Positions 20,427-30,868 of a stretch of 64,000 nucleotides of DNA are shown one piece after another (within the stretch, counting starts at the first letter, position 1; every line of letters begins with the position of its first letter). Origin of the DNA: Myotis daubentonii. Taxonomy: Eukaryota > Chordata > Mammalia > Chiroptera > Vespertilionidae. The stretch is from positions 16,032,145-16,096,144 of the forward strand of contig NC_081851.1 in the NCBI RefSeq assembly GCF_963259705.1. Reading direction: 5' to 3'. A program made the position numbers and the translations under genes. Under the pieces are notes generated by a model. The model was not told where the DNA came from. It worked only from the letters and a program-made list of their open reading frames with translations, and did no database searches.

Positions 20427-21678
20427 CTGGGGAGAGGCAGGTGGGCAGCAGAGTCTGAGTCCTGGTGTTTCCTTCCCTCTGCCCTCCCATGGCACAGTTG
20501 CTTAGATCTGAGCCTCTGTGCAGGCCCCCCTTGTGCACCCAGGGAACAGCCCCATGCCACCCCCGGCCCCTGTGTGGCTGTCCTGGTTGTAGCAGGTGTG
20601 GGATCCAGCAGGTTCAACACAGAGTCTGTGTGAGGCTCTTCTTCCCACTGGCAGCTCCCCTGAAGGTCCAGTGCACTGCCCACCCCCACCCTCCAGGCCC
20701 TGGGCATCTGGGCTGAGGACTGAGACAGACTTGTGAGCAGCCTGCTCACCACAATCCTGTTCTGAGCTTGGCCACCATGGTCAGGGAAGATGGATATGGA
20801 GAGGGGCAGGCAGAGCGGGGTGGGTCTGTGGGGGGGTGGGAGGGGACTGTGAGGGACAACTCAGCACAGCGTCCCCTCTGGGTCTACAAGGCCCGGGACC
20901 CCACCCACTGTCATCTTTGACTCCTGTCCTCCTGGAATAGAAGACTCCAGAGCCCAGGCCTTTCTTGGGAAACAGATGATGTATAAGATTAGGATTCTGC
21001 CAGGCACTCTCCCCCCACCCACATTCCCCACTCTACTGACACAGGGGGGCCTTTTCTGGACCCAGAAACCACTCACTTTATGACTTGGTCCTGCAATGTG
21101 TACCCTGGTCATTGTAAGGCGGTGTGCCTCCAGATGGAAAAAACACATTGATGGCATCAGTTCTGATGGATGGTGGACAGCGTGACGGCTGGACCCACAG
21201 CCTAGAACTGAGGCCCAAGGTTTGTGTCTGTTTCATTCACTAAGTCAGGCTAAGTGTCTCCAAAATTGCCTGCTGGGAGTAAGAGTTTAACGCACGGTGT
21301 CAAGTGCATCGGAGTGGGCCTGGGGCCCTGCTCTCCCCTGCCATCCCCCATGTGGCTCCACCAAGGACCAGGACACGGACAGCCAGGTGACATCTCTCAC
21401 TGCTTGACAGGTTGTTCCCCATGTGCTTTTCCACACTCTGATGCCACAGGCCCCTGATGGGAGTGTCAGGGGACTTTCCATGGGACAGAGAGACATAATT
21501 GGCACGAACAACCATAGACGGTCCAGCAGCCCTTTCTACAGAGCCGGCGGCAGGTAGGCCCTGCCATGGCTGGTCCCCACATCAGAGCCTACGACAGCCC
21601 TATGAGGGTGTCATTGTGAAGACCCACAGCTGGCAGTGGGCAGAGGCCCCACTGTGCTGAAGAGGGGACCGTGCTCAC
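20427..21678. other. Intron-like DNA between the two RALGDS-like exons
   Basis: The exon expected between them, encoding the RYG...LPYS region, was looked for and not recognised. No repeats were identified. Confidence 0.4.
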
Positions 21679-21871
21679 CTAGTTAACAGCTCGTCCAGGA
21701 ACCACTGGGCTCTGGAGAAGGCCGGGTGGTGGGCATCAGGGTGCAGATTTGGGGGATGTTTCCAGCCAGGAAAGCTGGTACCAGGGACACCGCCACCTTC
21801 TCCAAGGTGCCTTTCTGCAGGGCTCGCATCCTGCGGGCCTCACACAGTCTCAGAGTGAACTCAGCTGTACA
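21679..21871 (-). pseudogene. RALGDS-like: RALGDS-like exon with frameshift (REM region start)
   Basis: The minus strand encodes AEFTLRLCEARRMRALQKGT, then LEKVAVSLVPAFLAGNIPQI. The RALxxGTLEKLVxxLVPAF motif is diagnostic of the RALGDS REM domain. In this frame the protein then goes off and hits TAA. A +1 frame instead gives AHHPAFSRAQWFLDELLTR, the expected continuation, up to a GTGAGC donor (21678-21673). A single-base indel near 21740-21755 therefore breaks the exon, supporting pseudogene status. The acceptor is tcccctcag at 21872. Exon length (193 nt) and splice signals are otherwise preserved. Confidence 0.75.
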
Positions 21872-22114
21872 CTGAGGGGACAGGGAGGGACATCCAGTCA
21901 GCGGCATCACCGTGATTCCCAGGAGGAGGGAGGTCTGGAGCTCACACAGGAGTCCCAGCCCCTCAGGGACAGGAGGGCCCAGGCTGAATGAGGTTCTAGG
22001 TTTTCAAAGTTCCACTTTAGTTCGGTGGGTGGGGGATGTTCCTACAATTGTGACCTGCTAGGTATTCTTTTTAAACTGAGGAACAACAAACCTCCTTGTA
22101 ATACTAGTCTGTAC
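21872..22114. other. Intron-like DNA, nothing recognised
   Basis: Upstream side of the RALGDS-like exon on the minus strand. Confidence 0.35.
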
Positions 22115-22215
22115 AATGCGTATTATCTCTGTTGAGTCCTCAAAAAATATTCCCATTATACAGATGAGGCTTAGGGATGTCACATGTCTTCTCAAGGTCA
22201 TGAGGGCAGAACTGT
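22115..22215 (+). mobile_element. MIR core fragment
   Basis: Contains attcccattatacagatgag and gcttagggatgtcacatgtc, the diverged MIR core pattern. Confidence 0.65.
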
Positions 22216-23139
22216 GCACTGTCCTGCATGACATTCTCTCACAGCTACCTGAAACTTATCTGCTCCTGAAATGGATGGAAAGGGTGTGGGAACCTTGCCC
22301 ATCCTTGTGTGGGGGCAGTGTACATGGCAGACATGGCCTAAGAAAACCATGACTTCAAAAAAGACACTCTCATTTCATCCCTTTACATTAAAGGGCATTT
22401 TGAGACCATCATTATGGTGATCCCAGATTCTGCAAAGGGGCAAACACCTGGAGACTCCAGACTGGAGAAAGGCGATCACCAGGAGAAGTGGATCAGCAAC
22501 CAGACTTCTCACCTGCTTATCCCTCACTGCGAACCAGCTGTGGGTGTAAACCGGCCCCTGCAGACTGGCCTGTGCTCATCCGTGTTCACTGGAATACCTG
22601 TGCACACACCAGCAGAACTGGGACGAGCCTCCGTGCTGTCCAAGCCCTGCCCCTAGAGTGGGGGTGGGGCTGTGCCCCTCAGGTAGGGGATCCTCAAATA
22701 GAAGAGGCTGTTGATGCTGGGGGCAGACTGTCAATACAGAGAGTAAGAATGCAGACACCACCCCCCCATTCCTGTCCCATTGGGATCAGCTCCACATGAA
22801 GGAATGTGCAGGCATGGGCAGCATATTGACAATGCCCTGGCTCTGTCTGTGGCCATGCCACTCCAGAAGCACAAACCCAAAAGCTCCCTGCAGAGCCTCT
22901 CTACAGTGAAAGGGAGTCCTGGCTGTGTTTAAAGGTGTCACATGGCAGAGGTGTCTTCAATGTCCTCACAAAACACTCTTGCTTTGCTACAGACACCTAG
23001 CTGGCTTACAACTCCAACACATTGCAATATTTCTGCCAAGATAAGTATATTTTTCCAACTGATAGAATGATGGAGACCTAGGCAAAGATGTGAGCATAAA
23101 TCAGGTTCTAAGGATTCCAAAGGTATTCCAAAGGTGTGG
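22216..23139. other. Intergenic DNA, nothing recognised
   Basis: No gene-like frame except minus-strand read-through out of the 81-bp array. Confidence 0.4.
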
Positions 23140-23955
23140 GTACCAAAGGCTGAATTCCTGATCAAAGTTGCCTCTTCTGCGCCCTCTTGTGGTGCACAGA
23201 GAACATGCAGCTCCATGTGAGTTCCAAAGGCTGAATTACTTACCAAAGCTGCCTCTTCTGCGCCCTCTTGTGGTGCACAGAGAACATGCAGCTCCATGTG
23301 AGTTCGAAAGGCTGAATTACTTACCAAAGCTGCCTCTTCTGCGCCCTCTTGTGGTGAATGAAGGACAAGCAGCCCCATGTGGCAACATAAGTCTGAATGC
23401 CTGATGGAAAGTGTCTCTTCTAAGCCCTCTTGTGGTGCCCATAGGTCATGCAGCCTCGCAATGGGTCCCAAGTGTGAATTCCTGGTGGGAGATGTCTTTT
23501 CTGCACCCTCTTGTGCTGCACAGAGACCTTGCAGCCCTGCAAAAGGACCTAAGGCTGAACGCCTGATAGGAGCCATTCCTTCTGCACCCTCTTGTGGTGA
23601 ACGAAGGATATGCAGCCCCATGTGAGGACCAAAGACTAAATTCCTGATGGGTGCTGTCTCTTTTGCGCCCTCTTGTGGTGCACAGAGAACATGGAGCCCT
23701 AGTAGGGACCAAAGATTGAATTCCTGATGGGATCTGTCTCTTATGCACCCTCTTCTGGTGCACAGAGAATGTGAAGCCCCTATGTGTAACAGCCTGAATT
23801 CCTAATGGTAGCTACTTCTTCTGTGCCCTCTTGTGGGGTACAAAGAACACGCAGCCCCACAAGGGGTCCCAATGCTGAATTCCTATGTGACCTGCCTCTT
23901 CTACACCCTCTTGTGGTGCACTAAGAATATGCAGAGCCCACTTGGAGCCAGAGGC
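23140..23955. repeat. 81-bp tandem array with a CTCF-like core in each monomer
   Basis: About ten monomers of 78-81 bp. Landmarks are (gc/ac)cctcttgtggtg at 23181, 23262, 23343, 23424, 23505, 23586, 23667, 23747, 23825 and 23905. Each unit reads roughly: caaaggctgaattcctgat, then gcctcttctgcgccctcttg, then tggtgcacagagaacatgca, then gccccatgtg. The first three units are nearly identical, later ones more diverged. On the minus strand the landmark reads CCACAAGAGGGCGC, one mismatch from the CTCF core. It is intact in eight of ten units; 23505 and 23747 are altered. Because 81 is a multiple of three, a minus-strand ORF (22938-23621) shows 27-residue repeats, but there is no sign it is a real protein. 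Confidence 0.93.
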
Positions 23956-24006
23956 TCAATTTTGAACTATGTTTTTAAAGATTTACATTTTCTATTATAA
24001 AAAGGA

Positions 24007-24246
24007 GCCCTAGCTGGTGATGCTAAGTGGCTAGAGCGTTGGCTCTCAGATACATAGAACTTTGGTCCCCAGACTGAAGGGTTGTTGGTTCAATTCCTGT
24101 CAAGAGCATGTACCTCAGTTGTAGGCTCAATCCCCTGCTCCAGGTCGGAGCACATGCAGGAGGCAGCCGATCGATGTGTCTCTCACATCGATGTTTCTCT
24201 CCCTCTTCCTCTCTCCTTCCCTTCCACTCCCTCTAAAAACCAATGG
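24007..24246 (+). mobile_element. VES SINE
   Basis: Head gccctagctggtgatgctaa, a second tRNA-like part (gactgaagggttgttggttc), body atgcaggaggcagccgatcg, atgtgtctctcacatcgatg and CT-rich tail. The head carries about 30 bp of extra sequence relative to the copy at 11668. Confidence 0.88.
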
Positions 24247-24462
24247 AGCCTTGCCAGTGTTGCTCAGTTGTTGAGCATCAACCTATGAACCAGGAGGTCA
24301 CAGTTTGATTCCTAGTCAGGGCACGTACCCAGGTTGTGGGCTCAATTCCCAGCATGGGGCATGCAGGAGGCAGACAACCAATGATTCTCTCTCATCTTGA
24401 TGTTTATATCTCTCTATCCTTCTCCATTCCTCTCTGAAATCAATAAAAACATATTTTTTAAA
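24247..24462 (+). mobile_element. VES-related SINE, tandem to the previous one
   Basis: Starts gccttgccagtgttgctcag, B-box-like gtttgattcctagtcaggg, body catgcaggaggcagacaacc, ending gaaatcaataaaaacatatt plus A-rich tail. It follows the preceding SINE directly, consistent with insertion into its A tail. Confidence 0.88.
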
Positions 24463-24833
24463 AATGGAAAAATATCCTTATGTGAGGATTAACAAAAAAA
24501 ATGAAACAAAAGATGCATACTGACTATTTTAAAATGTTGAAAGACTTAAAACTTTACCTGATAGACAAGTCGGGAGATATTAAAAACGTTCAAGAATGAA
24601 TGAGCTGTGGTCCATCCAGCCACCATCATTATTAACTTCACAATATGTCTCTTTCCAGTCTTTTCTCTGTCATTTTCATTTGTTTGATACAACTGAATCA
24701 CTGCTTTTATGCAATTTTGTTAAAATTATTATATGTAAGACACTATTTTTAAGTGTAGATATGAAGAGTGATCCAAAGAGCTGTAATAATTTTGTATTCT
24801 CAGTGGTAGAATGCATTAGATGTTAAAAACTGT
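24463..24833. other. Intergenic DNA, nothing recognised
   Basis: AT-rich, no gene or clear repeat. Confidence 0.4.
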
Positions 24834-24906
24834 TGCCCTGGCTGGTTTTGCACAGTGGTTACAGCATTGGCCCAGGGACGTAAGGGTCACGGGTTCAATT
24901 CCTGAC
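24834..24906 (+). mobile_element. VES-related SINE, tRNA-like head only
   Basis: ttgccctggctggttttgca and cacgggttcaattcctgac give the A- and B-box halves. The body and tail are missing. Confidence 0.75.
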
Positions 24907-25567
24907 CCCGGAGAGATGCAGGTCGTCTCCTTGAGCAGCCTGGAGGCCACGCTTGGTACTCCAATGGACACGGGTTCCCAAGGTCAGTGGGAACAATCAT
25001 GTCAGCGGCTCTTTTCAGGGAGAGGGGCCAGGACTCCTGTGGATGCTCAGGGACATCACCAGAGGGCGTGCTGAGTGCCACACAGGGACGGTACCACAGT
25101 GGGAACTCACTGGGTAAGAAATGCATAATGTGAGGGAGAATGGCAAAGAGGAGAGAGGATTGAGGCAAAGGGGAGAGAGGACTGCTCAGGCCATGAAGGA
25201 GGTGGGAAAGCAGGTGTGAGGGGGAAGCCCCTGGCCACGGAAGGAGGAATGACAAAAACGCAAACGCCTTGTGTTTGGTCAGGCCAGAAGGGGGACAGTG
25301 GCAGGAAATGCAAGCAATAGGGAAGGGAAAGTGCATGCCCATCATTTCCCTGGCAGGGCTGCCTTACCTGGACACGGAGGGTAGAACAGCATGAGCAGCC
25401 CCGGGCGCAGAGCAGGGTGGCCAGGCCCTGGCCATTAGGTGGTGGAGCAGGATGATGCTAGGAGAGAGCCAATGGGCCACAGCTGTGAGGCTGCCAGGGA
25501 ATCCAATAAGGGAACCGCTGCCCACTCCCATGCTCCCAGATCTCTGGCAAAGAATTGCCTGGTTTTT
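24907..25567. other. Intergenic DNA, purine-rich on plus strand; nothing recognised
   Basis: 25130-25300 is GA-rich (gagagaggactgctcagg and similar). A 152-codon minus-strand ORF here lacks domain similarity and is probably chance. Confidence 0.4.
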
Positions 25568-25626
25568 CCTCTCATTTGTTGTTTTTACTGAAATGGAGGT
25601 CATATAACATAAAACTAACCATTTTA
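25568..25626 (+). mobile_element. Old L1 3'-end-like fragment
   Basis: actgaaatggaggtcatata and acataaaactaaccatttta resemble ancient L1M/L1ME 3' ends. It is cut by the SINE that follows. Confidence 0.45.
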
Positions 25627-25885
25627 GCCCTAGCCAGTTTGGCTAGTGGTTGGAGTGTCAGCCTGTAGATTAAGCTGTCCCCGGTTTGATTCTGGTCAAG
25701 GGCACTTACCACCTATGAACCAGGAAGTCATGGTTCAATTCCAGGTCAGAGCACATGTGGGCTTGATTCCCAGTGTGGCTCATTCAGAAGACAGTTGATC
25801 AAAGATTCTCTCTCATCATTGATGTTTCTATCTCCCTTTCCCTCTCTCTTCCTCCCTGAAATCAGTAAAAATATATTTAAAAATA
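25627..25885 (+). mobile_element. VES SINE, dimer-like
   Basis: gccctagccagtttggctag head, then two B-box-like stretches (gtttgattctggtcaagggc and catggttcaattccaggtca), body and CT-rich tail ending gaaatcagtaaaaatatatt. The doubled middle suggests fusion of two subtypes. Confidence 0.87.
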
Positions 25886-26263
25886 ATCTGTCAAATTGCT
25901 ATAACATTTTCCAATATCTTTCCATTTCTCTGCTTACCATGCCATGGTTGGCTGGCAAACTGTGCCAGTGGAAGCACTGGTCCAGGGAACTATGTGATGC
26001 CTTGTCCCCAGAGGCCACTTGTGAGAATGGGCCCAGCAGGTCCTCCGTCTTTGGGCTTTAAAATATTCTGGCTTCAATTAGGTTGGGATTGGGATGGCTT
26101 CAATGTCTGGCAGGATTTCTATTCATTATTCTTAATAAAAAATAAATGAAAAATATTGACTATAAACTGTAATTAGAAATTAATTTTTTTAAATTTAAAA
26201 TCCATAGGCAGCAACATACAGACATATCTCATAGCAATATGTTTATCAATATAGCTCCTAGGA
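25886..26263. other. Intergenic DNA, nothing recognised
   Basis: AT-rich, no gene or repeat recognised. Its last 8 bp are the left target duplication of the hAT element that follows. Confidence 0.4.
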
Positions 26264-26498
26264 CAGTCATAGCGAACCTATGACACGCATGTCAGAGGTG
26301 ACACACGAACTCATTTTTTCAGTTGACTTTTCTTTGTTAAACGGCATTTAAATATATAAAATATATATGAAAAATATAAGTCTTTGTTTTACTATGGTTG
26401 CAAATATCAAAAAATTTCTATATGCGACACGGCACCAGAGTTAAGTTAGGGTTTTTCAAACTGCTGGCACGCCGAGCTCAAAAGGTTCTCCATCACTG
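26264..26498 (+). mobile_element. hAT MITE with 8-bp target duplication
   Basis: A 235-bp non-autonomous hAT element. Terminal inverted repeats are cagtcatagcgaacct (left) and aggttctccatcactg (right), near-perfect to each other. The interior includes tgacacgcatgtcagaggtg and gacacggcaccagagttaag. Flanks are TCCTAGGA (26256-26263) and TCCTAGAA (26499-26506), an 8-bp duplication with one mismatch. No transposase. Confidence 0.9.
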
Positions 26499-26539
26499 TC
26501 CTAGAACAATGGAAACTAAGGACAGCACAGACATGCTCC

Positions 26540-27580
26540 CAGGAAAAAACTTTAATTACAACTAAAATACAGAAAAACTTCCTCAATAATCAATGGAAAA
26601 TTCACAAGAGAGAACCCTGATACCTGAGGACCGAAAGTGGAGACCACATAGAGACTGGTAGGAGATTTGGAGATGCAAAACGGGCTGGCCAGGCACCCAC
26701 AGACAGCAACTGAAGTCTAGAGAGATATCTCAGCTGTGGGGGGTTGCCACTGACAACTCTGGGATCTAATCCCCAAGCTGGGTCCCCCAGCAGTGAGTAC
26801 CAAAACTGAGAAGGGTAGCCCATAAGATCTGACAATGCAAAGCAGCAGGGTGCTGTCTGCCAGGAGATGAAAGCTGAAAATTAAGACACCCTCTTAAAGG
26901 GCCAACACACAAAATTCCTTGTGGAGCCACCCACCTTGTCCTCTGGTAGAGGGAGGGTGAAGTGGACTGGAGCTGTTGAGAGAAGAAGTCAGGACTAGGG
27001 ACTTGGAGGATAGAGCTCAGAAGGCAGATACCCCAAATTTCATGGGCTGAGTCATTCTCTCATGCAGCAAAGGACATCTTTCCCACATAGACATTTACCT
27101 TGCCTGCAGGGAAGACAGTTGACACACCCTATTGGAAAACACCATTCCCTGAGGCCACTTAAGAGACTAAAAATAACAATTAGCCTCCAGGTCGAAGCAA
27201 CTGCCCCACACTGTTGAAACAAAAACCCTTGCCACACCTGAGGACACTTGCCTGGGCGCAATTCAAGTTGGAATCCTATCAGTCTGTAGGCAGAGGTGGT
27301 CTCAGGAGGCTTTGAGTCTTTGCCTGATCTAATTAGTCAGAAACAGCCTTTAACACTGTCCTGCACTAGAGATTGAGAGGTGTAGAGGCTATACCTAACA
27401 CATAGTCACAAACCCAAACAGACACCCAAAATGAGGATACAAAGAAACAACCCCCAAATGAAAGAACTAGAAAATTCTCCAGAAGAAAAGATAAATGAAG
27501 CAAAGGTAAAAAAAAAAAAAAAAAAAAACAACTTATCTGAAATAGAGTTCAGAGTAATGATGGTAAAGATGCTCAACAGC
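26540..27580 (+). mobile_element. Older L1, 5' portion (5' UTR and start of ORF1)
   Basis: A 5'-UTR-like region (gaacttcctcaataat-type text followed by gagactggtaggagatttgg) leads into ORF1, starting at 27431 (MRIQRNNPQMKELENSPEEK), with a long A run at 27508-27528. ORF1 is interrupted at 27580 by the insertion of mariner sequence plus the younger L1, and resumes at 34979. The left boundary is approximate. Confidence 0.75.
27565..27580 (+). repeat. 16-bp target-site duplication, left copy
   Basis: AAAGATGCTCAACAGC here and at 34979-34994 bracket the whole mariner + L1 insertion. Removing the insert restores a continuous older L1 ORF1 reading. Confidence 0.9.
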
Positions 27581-27870
27581 TTTTCCAAAGCGATTTGGCC
27601 TTGTAGTCGATGTTGATGGTTGACCTGGATCAACCCATGATTTTGTGCGTTTGGGACAAATGCTCAAAATAAATCCACTTTTCATCGCCAGTCACAATTC
27701 AATGCAAAAAAGACTTTCTTTCTTTCATGGCAATGAAGCAACATTTTACTGATGACTTTTTGGTTTTCCATTTGTCTTTCGTTCAGTTGATGTGGCACCC
27801 ATTTTCCTTCCTTTAAAATCTTTCCCATTGTTTGTAAACGATCAAAAATTGTTTGCTTAAAGATTTATTG
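27581..27870 (-). pseudogene. Mariner transposase fragment, minus strand, joined to L1 5' end
   Basis: The minus strand reads TIFDRLQTMGKI, then EGKWVPHQLNERQMENQ, a degenerate xCDWRxKV (normally VTGDEKW), and IQVNHQHRL (normally DPGQPS). These stations are typical of mariner (Tc1/mariner, DDD-type) transposases. There are internal stops, and only about 95 codons of the middle region remain; no terminal inverted repeats are present. The left edge coincides with the 16-bp target duplication and the right edge with the first base of the younger L1. This fits co-mobilisation with that L1 rather than an independent mariner insertion. Confidence 0.78.
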
Positions 27871-28984
27871 AGGGAGACGGAAGATGGCAGCGATATAGGC
27901 AGACGCGTCCCAGGTCGTGTCCCAGAGCAAATGGAGTGAGCAGCTGAAACTAGTAACACCCACACTGAATTGGTGAAATTGCTCAGCTGGTGAGACGGTT
28001 TGCAGCCGGGAAGAGCAGAACTCCCCTGGAAAGGTAAAAAAACCAGGGATTTGGGCAGGAAAGTTTGCCAGACCTCTGAGCCCAGAGAGTCGCAGGGAGA
28101 CCGCGTGGCAGACAGCCGCATCCCTTGGGACAGGCACAGCCCCTGCCGGGGGGGAAAGCAGAACCACGGGATTCCTGGCGCCGCCAGGGGAATTGAGAGC
28201 TGGGTTCTGTGATCACGGAGGACTGAGCCTAAAGGGGGCAGCCTGAAGAGCTGACCTGACCATGCAGTCCCGGTAAGAGAAGAAGCTTACAGAAACCAAG
28301 CCTTCCCCGTTTCCGCGGCCAGCGTTTGTTTGTTTGTTCTCACCGAATCCTGTTCATGGGTCATTTCGGATACAGACACTCACCTGTGCTGAAGAGTGGG
28401 AGAGTGTGCGGAGGAGTGGAATCTGGGGAGAGACTGGGGAGAGAGGGGGAGCCGGGAGAGGTGGCAGGGAATTGAGTGCTGAGACACCCCTGAGCCCAGG
28501 ACTGGGGCAGCCATCCTCTCTGGAGAGTGAGACTCCTCCCTCCAGCCCCCAGGCAAGGAGCACAGCCACACCCAGATTCCACCCTGTACGAGATCAAGGA
28601 TTAAAATAACCTGATCAGTCCCTGAGAGTTAACAGGGTCTGGCCTATAGAGGGATTTTCAATCCCAGCAACAACATAGCGCCGGTAACTAACTATTACGC
28701 AGTCAGCTCCAGGCAGTGAACTTCCACTGGACAGAGAGGCCCTATAGCCTCAGAGGCCAACCCCAGAGCACTGCCACCCAGAGGCTGACCCACAAACTGA
28801 CTCTTTGCTAAACACAAAATAAGGCAGTCTGGGAAACAAATACGAACTGCTTTAAAATAAGGACTGTGGTTTACAACACAGAGGAACAGTATATTGCAGG
28901 GAAACTAAACACTCTCCTGAATACCAGGCAGGTCTAAGGCGAGCCACACTGAAGAATAGAAGAACTGAAGGACCTTCACTACTG

Positions 28985-29560
28985 CAATTTTTTTTATTCT
29001 TTTTTCACCTTTTAACTAAGAAACCAATTTTTTTTCTTTTTTTTTCTTTTTTTTTCTTTTCTTTTTTTTGTTTCTTCCTTTTCCATCACCTGATTTTACC
29101 CTTTTAATTACTACCTTCTTATTTTTAACCAGTATTATTACTGCTACCATTTTACCATTTTTTAAAGTGCCATTTTATTTTCTCTTTATTTTATTTTGGG
29201 ATTAGTGTTCTCCATTCTATTTTCATCGTTATATTATTGGTTGTTTCTAGTTTGCATTCATATCCAGGGAGCTGTTGCTGGAATTTGTTGGGATTAATGG
29301 CTGTTCTATAGGAGTATTCTCCTCATATAAAAAGTCTCTTCCCCTCTTCCACTTCATTCTCTCTTTTCGGTCTTTTTTTTTTTTATTTTATTTTCTCACT
29401 CTTATTTTCCCCCCTCCCTTTTCCCAATTTCATTTTTGCACTCCTTTTTTTGGTCCCTACTTTTCTTTTCTTTTTTCTCTTTTATCTTTTTCTCTTCCTT
29501 CTTCCTTATCCCCTAATTCTCTTAATTCAGGTGGTCACCTTTATTTGGGGTTATTAATAT
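28985..29560 (+). other. Pyrimidine-rich block in the L1 5' UTR
   Basis: A stretch of nearly 600 bp dominated by T and C on the plus strand, including repeated ttttttttc-type units at 28985-29065 and 29365-29500. It lies between GC-richer 5' UTR parts and just upstream of the ORF1 leader. Confidence 0.75.
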
Positions 29561-29888
29561 CGTGAATATATTTGTGTTTAGTGCCTGGTACATGGTGCCT
29601 TGTTGTGTTGTATTTTGTGCCTTTAAATCAACGCAGCAGATCCAAGCAACAGCAACCTCCTGAGCACCACATCCTCTGCTGAGGAACAGCAGCTGTACGT
29701 GAAACCTCGCCCCACCAGGCATAAGAGCCACCACAGCTGTGAACAGCACCCACCAGAGGAGCTGCTGCCAACTGAAGAGCAGCTGCTACCGCAACCGCCC
29801 GAAGAGCAACGGCAGACCAAGGAGTCACTGCCACCAAGGGATCAACCACTGAACGACTCAACGTCTAGATATGTCAGTGAGATCAAAC

Positions 29889-30819
29889 ATGGGTAGACAA
29901 AGAAACCCCCAAAGGAAAGAGAAGGAGGACTCTCCAGAAAAGCAGTTAAGTAATACAGAGGCATGCAACATGACAGATAAAGAATTCAGAATAAGGGTCC
30001 TAGAGTGCATAAACTGGATGGAGGAAAAAATCGACAACCTCTGCAAGAAGCAAGAAGAAACAGATGAAAAAATTGATAACATATGGAAGAAGCTAGAAGA
30101 AACAGATGAAAAAATCAACAACTTAAGTAAGACCCAAGAAGAAATGAAGAGTGATATAGCTGCAATGAAAAACTCCATTGAAAGTATCAACAGTAGACTA
30201 GGAGAAGCGGAGGACCGAATTAGTGAATTAGAAGACAAGGAAGCAAAACACACCCAAAATGTACTGCAATTGGAGAAAAAAATTAAAAGACAGGAGGAGA
30301 GCCTAAGGGAGCTTTGGGACAACATGAAACGAAACAACATACGAATAATAGGAGTACCAGAACAACAGAAGGATGAACAAGGATTAGAAAACCTACTCGA
30401 AGAAATAATATCAGAAAACTTCCCTGAGGTGGGGAAGAAAAAAGTCACACAAGGCCAGAGAGTCCCAAACAAGGTGAACCCGAAAAGACCCACACAAACA
30501 CATCATAATTACCATGGCAAATGGTCAGGACAAAAAGAGAATCTTACAGGCTGCAAGAGAGAGACGGAAAGTTACATACAAGGGATCTCCCATTAGATTA
30601 TCAAAGGATTTCTCAACAGAAACACATCAGGCCAGAAAAGAATGGACTGAAATTTACAAAGTGATGCAAAGCAAAGGACTGAATCCAAGAATACTCTATC
30701 CAGCAAGGCTATCATTCAAAATTGAAGGGGAAATAAGAAGATTCACAGACAAAAAAAGGCTAAGGGAGTTTGTCACCACCAAGCCAGCATTGCAAGGAAT
30801 GCTAAAGGGACTGGTATAA
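29889..30819 (+). pseudogene. L1 ORF1 (RNA-binding chaperone) with frameshift
   Basis: Starts MGRQRNPQRKEKEDSP. It has a long coiled coil (about residues 30-130, with repeated ETDEKI/NLSKTQEEMKSD heptad text), an RRM-like middle (NNIRIIGVPEQQ) and the C-terminal domain (ILQAARERRKVTYKG...ILYPARLSF). This protein normally coats L1 RNA as a trimer. Compared with the copy at 55544-56395, two bases are missing near 30495, so the frame is lost after KRPTQ and resumes in another frame from 30514. The rest of the protein is well preserved. Confidence 0.92.
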
Positions 30820-30868
30820 AAATAAGAAATAAAAAGCTCAGAAAGAAAACAGCCACACAAAAAAAGAA

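Noticed and set aside
27581..27870. Independent mariner insertion
   Set aside because: No inverted terminal repeats or TA duplication; its edges coincide with the L1 target duplication and the L1 start, so co-mobilisation with the L1 fits better.
29858..30493. Antisense ORFs across the L1 ORF1 (also 55504-56091, 34118-34540, 59693-60121)
   Set aside because: Shadow frames of purine-rich L1 coding sequence; hydrophobic-looking only because the antisense of Lys/Glu-rich codons gives Phe/Leu/Ser.
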